From positions 1,408,189 to 1,472,188 of the forward strand of contig NZ_JAJGAK010000001.1 in assembly GCF_020866925.1 (NCBI RefSeq): a stretch of 64,000 nt of DNA, given 5' to 3'. The notes under the pieces were generated by a model, which was not told where the DNA came from, did not search any database, and was given only the letters and a program-made list of their open reading frames with translations. This document shows positions 44,115 through 51,453 of this stretch, piece after piece (within the stretch, counting starts at the first letter, position 1; every line of letters starts with the position of its first letter). A program made the position numbers and the translations under genes. The DNA comes from Noviluteimonas lactosilytica. GTDB taxonomy: Bacteria; Pseudomonadota; Gammaproteobacteria; Xanthomonadales; Xanthomonadaceae.

Positions 44115-47100
44115 TCAGTGATGTCCGTCCCCGTCGACGTGCGTGCTGGCAACGCCGACCTCGCCGCCGTCGTCGGTCGCTTCCGCGGTCACGATGCGGT
44201 GCTCGCCCGGCGGCAGTTCGACGGTCACTTCGAACGGCGCCTGCGTCGCGATGCCGGCCGATTCGAACGGCGCGTCGAATCGCGTGCCCTGCGCGACGAA
44301 GAACTCCACCTGTCGGATGCGACCATCGTCATCGATGGCCTCCGCCGACAGCACCGTCGTGCCGGGCGACGCGCCGGGGCGCGCTTGCATGCGCACCTTC
44401 GGCGGGAGGTTCTGCACGCCCACGACTTCGCGCTCCTCGATGGTCCTGCGACCCGCGTCGTCTTCGGCCACGGCGCGCAGGCGTTGCGCACCCTCGCGCG
44501 GTGTCCATTCGAACGCGGCGTTCGGGCCTTCCGCGCTGCCGACTTCCTGCCCATCGACGAAGAACGTCACCTTTCGCACGCGACCATCGGGATCGACGGC
44601 GTCGACGCCGAGCTTCGCGGGTTTCCCTGCGCGCACCAGGACTTCGTCCACGCCGATGCGCACGGTGGGCGCTTCCGCCGAGTCCGCGCGATTGGCGAGC
44701 AGCGCGGCGTCGAACACGAGGGCGGTGTCCTTGCCATCCGCCCCGCGCACTTCCGCTGCAATGACGTTCGTCCCGGCCCGCAGCAACTCCACCGGCAGCT
44801 TCACCGGGAAGAACGCGTTCTCGGCCGCGCCCGTCGCGCGGCGCTCGGTGCGATGCACTTCGCGGCCATTGAGGTAGACGACGGTGGGCGCATCGGCGCG
44901 TAGCCGCAGCGTCAGGTCGCGCAGGAAACGTGGATCCTGCACGTCGAACACCTTGCGAAAGTACGCGGCCTTCGCGCCCGGAACCACGCCCGACCGCGTT
45001 TCGAGATCGCTCCCGAAGCCGAACGGCGCCGGTGCTTCACGCCATTGCGCATCGTCGAAGCGCGGCGAATACCACTCGCCTTTCACGACGCCAGGTGCGA
45101 CGCGCCATTGCCCGCGTTCCTTCACCAGGTGCAACGCCGACAGATCGAGCTGCGCCTGCACGCCGCCCACGTCCACACCTCCGTTCGGATCATTGCGCCG
45201 TTGCACCACGTCGAACTTCAACAACTCGCGCGTCGGCTTGTAGTCGGGTTTCAGTTCGAACACGACGAACAGCGGGAAGCGCTCGCCCGGTTTCAATTCG
45301 ACGTCGGGCAACGTCGCTTCTCCATCGTGCAGCTGCAAGAAGATCGTGTCGCGCGGCACGAGGCTGGGCGAACCCTTTCCCTGCAAGCGACGTTCGAGAT
45401 TCGAACGCTTGAAGCGTTGATGCTTCTGCCCGCGCGTCTCCATGCGTTTGAATATTTCCGCGGGCAAGCCGACGTGGATCGCCTGCACGTGGTCGCCGAG
45501 GCGGACCTGGCGATTGGCGGGTTCGCGCAACTGCAAGACCGTCGTCATCGACGCCTCCGTGTCGTTGGCGACCAGCATCGACATCATGGCCATCGCACCG
45601 CTGAAGTCGTCGACGATCTCGATGTTCTTCCACGCCAGGTTGTTGTTATTGCGCACGTTGGCGTTGACGTCGCTGGTTTCGGGCGTGGTGATGTCCTGTA
45701 CGACGCGCGAGAGCAGGCAGAAGTGGCGCATGTCGCCCAGGCACGCGTAGTTGTTGGGATTCGGCGGATACCACGGGATTTCCAGCACGACCGCCTGCCC
45801 GGGCGCCAGCGCGGGAATGCGCAGCGGTGCGCTGTCGTAGATCGGCGGCGAGAGGATCGAACGGTCGAAGTTGGTCTTGCTGACGATGAAGCCGGTGCCC
45901 GACGTCCACGGATCCATCGCCGTGGCGCCCGAGCGCAGCAGGCCATCCCACGGATGCACCGGCGCGGTGATCGCCGGATCCGTGGAGGCGGTGCCGTAGG
46001 CCGTGGCGAGTTTGGTGCGCGCGGGATTCGCGCGTTGCCAGTTCGCCCACCGCTCGTCGACCTTGCCGTGGAGCAGGAAGAAGAACGGATCGCGCGTCGA
46101 AAGGTCGATCTCTCCGATGTCACCCACCCCGATTGTTGGCCCACCGCCCATGTAGACGTGCGCGTTGTCGTGGCTGGGGCGCTCGAGTTGGTCGCTGAAG
46201 TTCGTGGAAGCCGTCGTGCTGCGATACGCCGACCGCCCGACGATGGTCGCGTCGGTTTCCGTGCCGATGCTGGCGGTAGCGGGACTCAGTTGCCTGACCA
46301 CCCCGACCGCGGGGGCAGACCACCCGATCGGCTGGAGCGCCGTCATCGTGGATCCCATCGACACGCCGGACGTTCCGCGGCCGGAGGCCCCCATAAATGT
46401 GGGCACGAAGAGATTGGAACCGGGATTGGTGCCGGTCGTGTTGGTCGGATCCTGCCGCCATTGCCAATACATCAGGCGCACACGCGGATCCGCTTCCTGC
46501 AGCAGGACCTCCAGGCGATTGATGAACTCGCGATGCCATGGCAGGAACGCCGGGTTCTTGTGCTCGGGCGTCAGCGCATGCACGTGTTGCTGCTTCGTCC
46601 AGTAGTTGTAGCTGGACAGCAACGCGAACGCCGGATCTGAACCGAGCTTCTTGAACGCGTTGATGTATTGCGTGCGCTCATCGTCTGTCGCGTTCGCGAC
46701 GTTCTTGCGCGGCTTGGTGATCTCGGCGCCGAGCATGCGATCCACGCCACACACGGGGCCATAGTTGTTCGCCCAGCTCGCGGGCCATGACAGGCCCGTG
46801 GACGCCTTCGACCAATACAGCTGCAAGGTTTCGTTGCCGGTCGAAGCCGCATCGCCGCGGTTGCGAACGCGCACGTACACGTAGTTTGGAATGCCGTAAC
46901 GCGGATCGCGATATTCCGGATTCTGGTGCGCCGCGGGCGTCCATGTCGGCGACGCCAGGGTGTAGGGGTCCGGCAGATACGCGGGATCGGGCGTCGTGCG
47001 AATCCAGATGTCCTCGGACAGCCACATCGGCGAGGGATCCGTGTTCGGCTCCACGCCGGTGTCGGCGGGCCGATCGGCGACGTACAGATCCGCCTGCGCC

Positions 47101-47168
47101 ATCGCCACCGATGGCAGGCCGGACAACAACGCAATGGCAACGCACACCGGCAGGCAACGACGACGCAT
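44115..47168 (-). CDS. Secreted tyrosinase-like multidomain protein
   Basis: 1017 residues. Signal peptide (VAMA-Q); tyrosinase-type copper centre with CuA candidates H195, H197, H203 and H212 (LPWHREF) and CuB candidates H333, H337 (SHDNAH) and H367 (DPFFFLLH); then a beta region (about 400-620), a jelly-roll-like galactose-binding region (about 680-800: AYFRKVFDV..., VVYLNGREVHRTE) and two Ig-like repeats (KVTFFVDGQEVGSAE; QVEFFVAQGT). Ribosome site GGGAGGGG is clear. It may oxidise phenols outside the cell; binding modules suggest attachment to a surface or polymer. Single gene; large for the family. Confidence 0.9.
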   Translation of the reverse strand: MRRRCLPVCVAIALLSGLPSVAMAQADLYVADRPADTGVEPNTDPSPMWLSEDIWIRTTPDPAYLPDPYTLASPTWTPAAHQNPEYRDPRYGIPNYVYVRVRNRGDAASTGNETLQLYWSKASTGLSWPASWANNYGPVCGVDRMLGAEITKPRKNVANATDDERTQYINAFKKLGSDPAFALLSSYNYWTKQQHVHALTPEHKNPAFLPWHREFINRLEVLLQEADPRVRLMYWQWRQDPTNTTGTNPGSNLFVPTFMGASGRGTSGVSMGSTMTALQPIGWSAPAVGVVRQLSPATASIGTETDATIVGRSAYRSTTASTNFSDQLERPSHDNAHVYMGGGPTIGVGDIGEIDLSTRDPFFFLLHGKVDERWANWQRANPARTKLATAYGTASTDPAITAPVHPWDGLLRSGATAMDPWTSGTGFIVSKTNFDRSILSPPIYDSAPLRIPALAPGQAVVLEIPWYPPNPNNYACLGDMRHFCLLSRVVQDITTPETSDVNANVRNNNNLAWKNIEIVDDFSGAMAMMSMLVANDTEASMTTVLQLREPANRQVRLGDHVQAIHVGLPAEIFKRMETRGQKHQRFKRSNLERRLQGKGSPSLVPRDTIFLQLHDGEATLPDVELKPGERFPLFVVFELKPDYKPTRELLKFDVVQRRNDPNGGVDVGGVQAQLDLSALHLVKERGQWRVAPGVVKGEWYSPRFDDAQWREAPAPFGFGSDLETRSGVVPGAKAAYFRKVFDVQDPRFLRDLTLRLRADAPTVVYLNGREVHRTERRATGAAENAFFPVKLPVELLRAGTNVIAAEVRGADGKDTALVFDAALLANRADSAEAPTVRIGVDEVLVRAGKPAKLGVDAVDPDGRVRKVTFFVDGQEVGSAEGPNAAFEWTPREGAQRLRAVAEDDAGRRTIEEREVVGVQNLPPKVRMQARPGASPGTTVLSAEAIDDDGRIRQVEFFVAQGTRFDAPFESAGIATQAPFEVTVELPPGEHRIVTAEATDDGGEVGVASTHVDGDGHH

Positions 47169-47393
47169 GGCACCCCTCCCTGGACGGCTGTTACCGGCGA
47201 AAACGCCACCGCCGGTGTGCGCGGGCCACGCGCGATGCGTCGACTTCGGTGAACAGGGGTATCGGCGTTACTCGCTGCGTTCGGCGTCAACGGCGCGCCG
47301 GATGGGAGGGAGACCGTTGGTGCACCGAACGCCGAGAGCGTTGGTATCGGGGAGAGGGGCGGTAGCGACGCGTGCGATCAGCGCGTCCCTGAC

Positions 47394-47645
47394 TCACGCC
47401 ATCGTGCGAATACCGTTCCACATGAAGTTGCCTATCGTGAAGAGGCCGATGAGCAGGGCGAAGATCGTGGCGATCATCCACTTCTTCATGTCCCCCAAGC
47501 CGCGATGCATTTCACTGATTCCACGATGCATTTCACTGATCCCACGATGGACGTCGGCTCGTACGCTCTCCATGTCCGCCTTCGTGCATAGCGTTGGCAA
47601 CACGCTGTCCAGGCGTTGTTCCAACTTGGCAAGCCGCTCGATCAT
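47394..47645 (-). CDS. Small coiled-coil/TM protein, copy 1
   Basis: 83 residues. N-terminal coiled coil (MIERLAKLEQRLDSVLPTL) with one Cys, a helical region with the heptapeptide HRGISEM twice, and a C-terminal TM helix (WMIATIFALLIGLFTIGNFMW). Nearly the same as the protein at 49104-49373, which lacks the heptad expansion. A membrane-anchored oligomer is likely; phage-like small membrane proteins look similar, but function is unknown. Its 5' leader carries a hairpin at 47699-47720. Confidence 0.7.
   Translation of the reverse strand: MIERLAKLEQRLDSVLPTLCTKADMESVRADVHRGISEMHRGISEMHRGLGDMKKWMIATIFALLIGLFTIGNFMWNGIRTMA
47506..47550 (-). repeat. 21-bp tandem duplication inside the coiled-coil gene
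   Basis: Two nearly identical 21-bp units code for HRGISEM twice, followed by a related HRGLGDM. The paralogue at 49104-49373 has a single unit, so this is a recent in-frame expansion. Confidence 0.85.
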
Positions 47646-47698
47646 GTCGCTGTCCTCCGGTGTGATTTGGCCAGTAATGCGTGCCCAGCCCCTGAGCA

Positions 47699-47720
47699 GC
47701 TACCCACCGAAATGGGTAGC
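47699..47720 (-). promoter_or_regulatory. Leader hairpin of copy 1
   Basis: 8-bp stem (GCTACCCA / TGGGTAGC) with loop CCGAAA in plus-strand reading, 54 bp upstream of the start codon. The paralogous gene has the same 22-nt element at the same distance with changed but still mostly pairing bases. Confidence 0.7.
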
Positions 47721-47722
47721 GC

Positions 47723-47794
47723 GACTCTAGCAAGGCGTCCTCGAGCCAATCTGCGACATTCGGCGGAAAGCGCCTTGATTCGTCATGCGTCAAG
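47723..47794. repeat. 72-bp direct repeat, copy 1
   Basis: The last 47 bp match 49544-49590 with one mismatch and the first 25 bp more loosely. It lies between the coiled-coil gene leader and the HEPN gene stop (47797). Confidence 0.85.
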
Positions 47795-47796
47795 GC

Positions 47797-48711
47797 TCAC
47801 TCGCCGCTTTGCGCCTTCTCGATTTTCGCCTCCACTTCCTTGGCGAAGGCCAGGACGCGTTCGGCCAGGTTCGCGATATCCGCGTCGGTGACGGTGACTG
47901 CGCTGCCGTCGATGCCCCGGCCCGAGCGATGCACGAGGTCGTATCGCTTCTTCACGTCTGCATCGAAACCGGTGTAGCCCAGCGTGACGCCCAGTCCGTG
48001 ACTGAACATGGGAGCGACCTCGGTCGGCCGATGCCAAGCCATCGCCTGCATGTGCGCTTTAACCTCGGCACGCAACGCGTCGTAAAGCTCGAAGAGCTTC
48101 CCGAGCGAGATCTTGCGGTCCTTGAAACCGGGATGGCCGGCGACGAGGTTGCGAACGGTGTCCTCCGAATGATCGACCCAGTAGGACATCGTTTCGCGCA
48201 GGAATGTGTCGAGAGCCGACATCGCGCCCGCATAAGCCAACTGACGCGCGACGTTGCGAACAGCATCGTCGCCCTGGAGCGACAGAACGCCCTGCAACCT
48301 GCCGAGCGTCGCCTCGAGGCGCTGCATGGGCTCGGTGCGGGCGTCGACTTCGGCGTCGAAGAAGTCGTCGTAGTAGGTGAGTTCGGTCGGCGCCCACTGA
48401 TAGATGCCGTCGCCTTCCACGACTTCGACGGCACGCTCGATCACGGCTTCCTCCACAAGCCCGCGGAACTGATCGCCGATCTGGTCTCCAGCCTCGTAGG
48501 GACCGCCGTGGACCCAGAGATAGCTGCCCTCCGAACTCGTGTAGGGCGCATCCTCCGCGGGATCGCAGAAGCGCGCACCGAACCATTGCACGAGCGCGGC
48601 AACCTGTTCGGTTCGGCTGGCCTTCTTGAGCCAGGCTTCGTTCACCGCGCAGGCGTGCTCGTCGGTGAAAGCTTCCGGTGGCAACTCCGGCAATTCGTCT
48701 TCCCAATCCAT
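47797..48711 (-). CDS. HEPN-motif protein (RiboL-PSP-HEPN-like), putative RNase
   Basis: 304 residues, cytosolic. An acidic N-terminal half (about 1-140) precedes a helical half with SALDTFLRETMSYWVDH and, near the C-terminus, the HEPN RNase motif R256-YDLV-H261 (Rx4H) within KRYDLVHRSGRGID. HEPN proteins of this kind cleave RNA and serve in toxin-antitoxin, Abi and other defence systems. No antitoxin-like partner (MNT) is adjacent; the gene is alone between two copies of a duplicated module. GAGG lies 7 nt before the ATG. The RNase role is inferred from the motif. Confidence 0.75.
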   Translation of the reverse strand: MDWEDELPELPPEAFTDEHACAVNEAWLKKASRTEQVAALVQWFGARFCDPAEDAPYTSSEGSYLWVHGGPYEAGDQIGDQFRGLVEEAVIERAVEVVEGDGIYQWAPTELTYYDDFFDAEVDARTEPMQRLEATLGRLQGVLSLQGDDAVRNVARQLAYAGAMSALDTFLRETMSYWVDHSEDTVRNLVAGHPGFKDRKISLGKLFELYDALRAEVKAHMQAMAWHRPTEVAPMFSHGLGVTLGYTGFDADVKKRYDLVHRSGRGIDGSAVTVTDADIANLAERVLAFAKEVEAKIEKAQSGE

Positions 48712-48840
48712 GCATGCGCCTCACCATTGTGATCGGGCGCGGACTTTACCCGAGTCGACACGTCAATCGGTCGCGCGCATTGCCACATCGGCATCGCGTC
48801 GGTGCGCGGAGAAGAAACAGACACAGCGCCGCCACTTGTC

Positions 48841-49107
48841 CTATGGGCGAATGGGTGTTTCCTGCTTGCCATGGGCGACGCTGGATGGCGTTCGCTCAAT
48901 CGCTGCCCGCATAGGCGGAGACGGCAAGAGGATGATGATCGGTGCGGCTGGTTGACTGGGTGCGGCCTGTTGGCTGGATGCGTTCTGCAGGCTCCTGACG
49001 ATCGCATCCACGCGATTCGCCAGCAGGGTGCCTGCAATGAACACGGCGGCGACCAGAACGACTGATGTGCCGATCGTCCACGACTTCATGTTGCTTTCGC
49101 TCTTCAT
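48841..49107 (-). CDS. Small membrane protein with Pro/Ser-rich tail
   Basis: 88 residues. TM helix near the N-terminus (GTSVVLVAAVFIAGTLLANRVDAIV), then a Gln/Ala/Pro/Ser-rich stretch. The start at 49107 is chosen because it overlaps the stop of the coiled-coil gene in an ATGA; an internal ATG at 49089 also exists. Translational coupling suggests it acts with the coiled-coil protein. No family recognised. Confidence 0.55.
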   Translation of the reverse strand: MKSESNMKSWTIGTSVVLVAAVFIAGTLLANRVDAIVRSLQNASSQQAAPSQPAAPIIILLPSPPMRAAIERTPSSVAHGKQETPIRP

Positions 49108-49373
49108 CCAATTGGCCGTGCGCTTGATGTGGCTGGCTCGCTCGATGCAACCAAGCGCGCGTCCACGACCATCGCGCGTACGCTGTTCCAAATGAAATTG
49201 CCGATCGTGCAGAGGCCGATCAGCAGCGCGAATATCGTGGTGATCATCCACTTCTTTATTTCGCTTAGCCCACGATGCACGTCCGCTCGCAAGCTCTCCA
49301 GGTCCGCTTTCGTGCATAGCATCGGCAACACGCTATCCAGGCGTTGTTCCAGCTTGGCAAGTCGTTCGATCAT
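49104..49373 (-). CDS. Small coiled-coil/TM protein, copy 2
   Basis: 89 residues. Near-identical to copy 1 over the coiled coil (IERLAKLEQRLDSVLP) and TM helix (WMITTIFALLIGLCTIGNFIW), with a single HRGLSEI unit and a longer C-terminal tail (DARLVASSEPATSSARPIG). It has the same leader hairpin (49427-49448). Coupled by ATGA to the next small membrane gene. Function unknown. Confidence 0.7.
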   Translation of the reverse strand: MIERLAKLEQRLDSVLPMLCTKADLESLRADVHRGLSEIKKWMITTIFALLIGLCTIGNFIWNSVRAMVVDARLVASSEPATSSARPIG

Positions 49374-49426
49374 GTCGTGTCCTCCAGTGTGATGCGGCCA
49401 GTGATTCGCCCATCGCCCCCTACGCA

Positions 49427-49448
49427 GCTGCCCGCCGAAACGGGTCGC
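49427..49448 (-). promoter_or_regulatory. Leader hairpin of copy 2
   Basis: Same position (54 bp from the start codon), length and loop (CCGAAA) as the element at 47699-47720. The loop-closing pair is changed on both sides (A-T to G-C), with weaker pairing at the base. This co-variation supports a functional RNA or DNA hairpin. Confidence 0.6.
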
Positions 49449-49518
49449 GCGTTGCCATCAGAAACCGCCGTACGTATCGCGCATGTCGCACCTCCGGTTT
49501 GGCGGACGAATTGGCAGT

Positions 49519-49590
49519 GACTCTACCAACGCGCTCCCACGCGAATCTGCGACATCCGGCGGAAAGCGCCTTGATTCGTCATGCGTCAAG
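49519..49590. repeat. 72-bp direct repeat, copy 2
   Basis: Partner of 47723-47794, equal length. Its end contains the stop codon of the gene at 49586-49885. Confidence 0.85.
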
Positions 49591-49885
49591 ACTTGGGTGC
49601 GGCGCGGCCCTTTCGATTCTTGTGAGCGCTGTCGTAAGCGTCGACAAGCTGCGTCGAGAACGACGATGACGCAACGATCCCGTCGAGCTCTTTCGCCATG
49701 CGCGAGAAGTTCCAGGCGAGTGCGTCGGGGCGCAGGCGCGCGTCGTGGCGGCTAGCGTTGGTGCCGACGGCGGTGAGTTGCGCCATCAGGCGCAGGTGGT
49801 CGCGCAGTTGCACCAGTTCGGTGTGCGCGGCTTCGGTGATGGCGAAGACGGTGGACGCGCGCGGCGCGTCGGATTGCAGGGACAT
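49586..49885 (-). CDS. XAC0095-like small protein
   Basis: 99 residues with an excellent ribosome site (AAGGAGG, 5 nt). Helical: ITEAAHTELVQLRDHLRLMAQLTAVG recalls the XAC0095 family of Xanthomonadaceae, but this is from memory. The C-terminus is basic. No signal or TM. Its stop lies inside the 72-bp repeat. Function unknown. Confidence 0.65.
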   Translation of the reverse strand: MSLQSDAPRASTVFAITEAAHTELVQLRDHLRLMAQLTAVGTNASRHDARLRPDALAWNFSRMAKELDGIVASSSFSTQLVDAYDSAHKNRKGRAAPKS

Positions 49886-50072
49886 GGCAACCTCCTTCCG
49901 ATTCGGAATGGACCTTGCGCCGGGGTGGCGCAAGATGTCGGGAGGTTCAAAGACCGCCGTGAGACGGTGGACTGATTTCCTCTTGCGAGGTGTTGTATTC
50001 GCCCCCTCCCGACGCAGAGGACATGCGTTTGATGCGACACCAACTCACGGAGGAGCTTTGAAACTCCGAAGT

Positions 50073-50125
50073 GGATCGTGCGCCCGCGCCCCAAGCAGAA
50101 GGAACCAGACGCGAGCGCACGATCC
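50073..50125. other. 11-bp perfect inverted repeat with 31-bp spacer
   Basis: GGATCGTGCGC at 50073-50083 is exactly reversed at 50115-50125. It lies 16 bp after the stop of the minus-strand gene at 50141. It could be a loose terminator or the remains of a mobile element end; there is no T tract. Confidence 0.45.
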
Positions 50126-50140
50126 GAAGGATGCGTCGCG

Positions 50141-50623
50141 TTACTCGGCGGATTCGCCTTCAGGTTTTTCTGACTTCTTGCTGCGCTTGCGATGGCGGAG
50201 GCTCATCTCCTTCAGCGCGTCGTCGAGGCCCGCGTTGCCGCCGTGCGCCTTCAACTGCCCGTACACCATGTTGGCGACGACCATGACGTCGCTGCCGAGC
50301 GCGGCGATGGTGTCGTCGAGCTCCTCGGCGAGTTGCAGCAGCGCCTTGAGCACAGGGATGAGGTTGTCGCGCGCTTCGAGGTCGGCGAGCGCCGCGTCCA
50401 TGTCGAGGCCCCGCGGCAGCAGGTCGAGGTTCTGCTTGCCCGTCACCAACCCGAGGCGGCCGAAGTTCTCGCTCGCGGGGCCCATCAACTGTAGCGAACG
50501 GCGCTCGTCGCCGGTGAGCGACAGCAGGCCAGGCAACGCCTGGCGCATCTGCGTGATGTGCGAGAGGAGCGCGGCCTGCAGCTCCTCGTTGACGATCATC
50601 GAGACTAGGTCTTGCTGCTTCAT
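50141..50623 (-). CDS. Conserved helical protein, function unknown
   Basis: 160 residues, no signal or TM. Helical (MIVNEELQAALLSHITQMRQALPGLLSL; LDMDAALADLEARDNLIPVLKALLQLAEELDDTI) with a Lys/Arg/Glu tail. No family recognised. GGAAG lies before the ATG. It sits between the XAC0095-like gene and the 43-bp repeat array. Confidence 0.65.
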   Translation of the reverse strand: MKQQDLVSMIVNEELQAALLSHITQMRQALPGLLSLTGDERRSLQLMGPASENFGRLGLVTGKQNLDLLPRGLDMDAALADLEARDNLIPVLKALLQLAEELDDTIAALGSDVMVVANMVYGQLKAHGGNAGLDDALKEMSLRHRKRSKKSEKPEGESAE

Positions 50624-50770
50624 ACGAAACTTCCGTCGTGACTGTGGGACGGAGTCTTCGCTTACTCGGGACGGAAGGAAATTGTGCCGTGGGGCAATGC
50701 GTTAGGGATCTCATGAGGAATGCGGGGCGTCTTGCGACGGGACGGCGATGCCTGAGGAGACGTTGGGCGC

Positions 50771-51071
50771 GTGTCGGGAGACGTTCGGTGACGTCTTCGA
50801 GTGGGTTGGCGGCGTGTCGGGAGACGTTGGGTGACGTCTTCGATTGGGTCGGCGACGTGTCGCGAGTCGTTGGGTGACGTCTTCGGGTGGGTTGGCGACG
50901 AGTCGGGAGACGTTGAGTGACGCCTTCGGGTGCGTGGATGACGTGTCGGGAGACGTTTGGTGGCGTCTTGGGGTGGGTCGGCGACGTGTTGGGAGACGTT
51001 GGAGAACGCCCTCCGTTAGGTCGGTGATTGGTCAGGAGACGTTGGTCGACGTCTTCGTTGTGCTGATGGGA
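50771..51071. repeat. 43-bp tandem repeat array (seven units)
   Basis: Seven head-to-tail units of exactly 43 bp starting at 50771, 50814, 50857, 50900, 50943, 50986 and 51029. The consensus runs GTGTCGGGAGACGTTGGGTG, then ACGTCTTCGGGTGGGTTGGC and GAC. The first three are very similar; units 4-7 decay progressively. A partial unit precedes them near 50750. There are no unique spacers, so it is not CRISPR. Since 43 is not a multiple of three, coding is unlikely. The stretch 50624-50770 holds nothing else recognisable. Confidence 0.92.
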
Positions 51072-51076
51072 CGTGT

Positions 51077-51447
51077 CAGGGCGTTTCAGATGTTTTGTGT
51101 GCAAGGTACGTACCCGCGATCGCGTGGCACGTCCAGCCGCACGGCGCCCTCGTCGGTGAGGACCGTCTTCGCACTGCTTCCGTTGCGGGGGTTGCCTCCG
51201 CCGACGTCGGCTTCCAGGTGCACGTCCAGTTCGGCGTTCAACGCCCGCTCCAAGAACGCCTTCTTGAAATCGCGGAACATCGAATCCAACGCTTCCGGCG
51301 TCATCGAGCCCGTGACGAGTTGCTCCAGCAGCTCACGCGGAATCCTGACCTTCGGCGGCATCTCGCCGGCCATTCCCTTCTTCTTGCGCATCGACCTCTC
51401 CTTGGAACATCAGAGCAGGCCCTGCACAGAAAGTTTCTGACACCCTC
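51077..51447 (-). mobile_element. Internally deleted IS256-family element with both ends
   Basis: The right end (minus strand, near 51447) starts GAGGGTGTCAGAAACTTTCT; the other end (near 51077-51106) has a degraded copy reading TCAGATGTTTTGTGTGCAAGG (16 of 21 matches to the corresponding right-end stretch). Between them only the N-terminal fragment of the transposase remains. So this is a roughly 370-bp MITE-like relic, placed exactly between the repeat array and the TIR operon. Confidence 0.75.
51086..51391 (-). pseudogene. IS256-type transposase, N-terminal fragment
   Basis: 101 residues with ELLEQLVTGSMTPEALDSMF, ALNAELDVHLEA, GNPRNGSSAKTVLTDEG and LDVPRDR, the conserved start of IS256/mutator transposases (normally about 400 residues). 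The frame runs out (GYVPCTQNI) into the opposite terminal repeat; the DDE catalytic region is missing. Not functional as a transposase. Confidence 0.88.
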
Positions 51448-51453
51448 GAATAG

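Noticed and set aside
47394-49373. Prophage remnant based on small holin-like proteins
   Set aside because: No integrase, capsid, terminase or lysis enzyme nearby; the small TM genes alone do not support it.
50771-51071. CRISPR array
   Set aside because: The units are directly adjacent with no unique spacers, and no cas genes are present.
50160-51440. Open frames across the 43-bp repeats on both strands
   Set aside because: The period is not a multiple of three, no ribosome sites or domains are seen, and the frames follow from low A/C content in the repeat.
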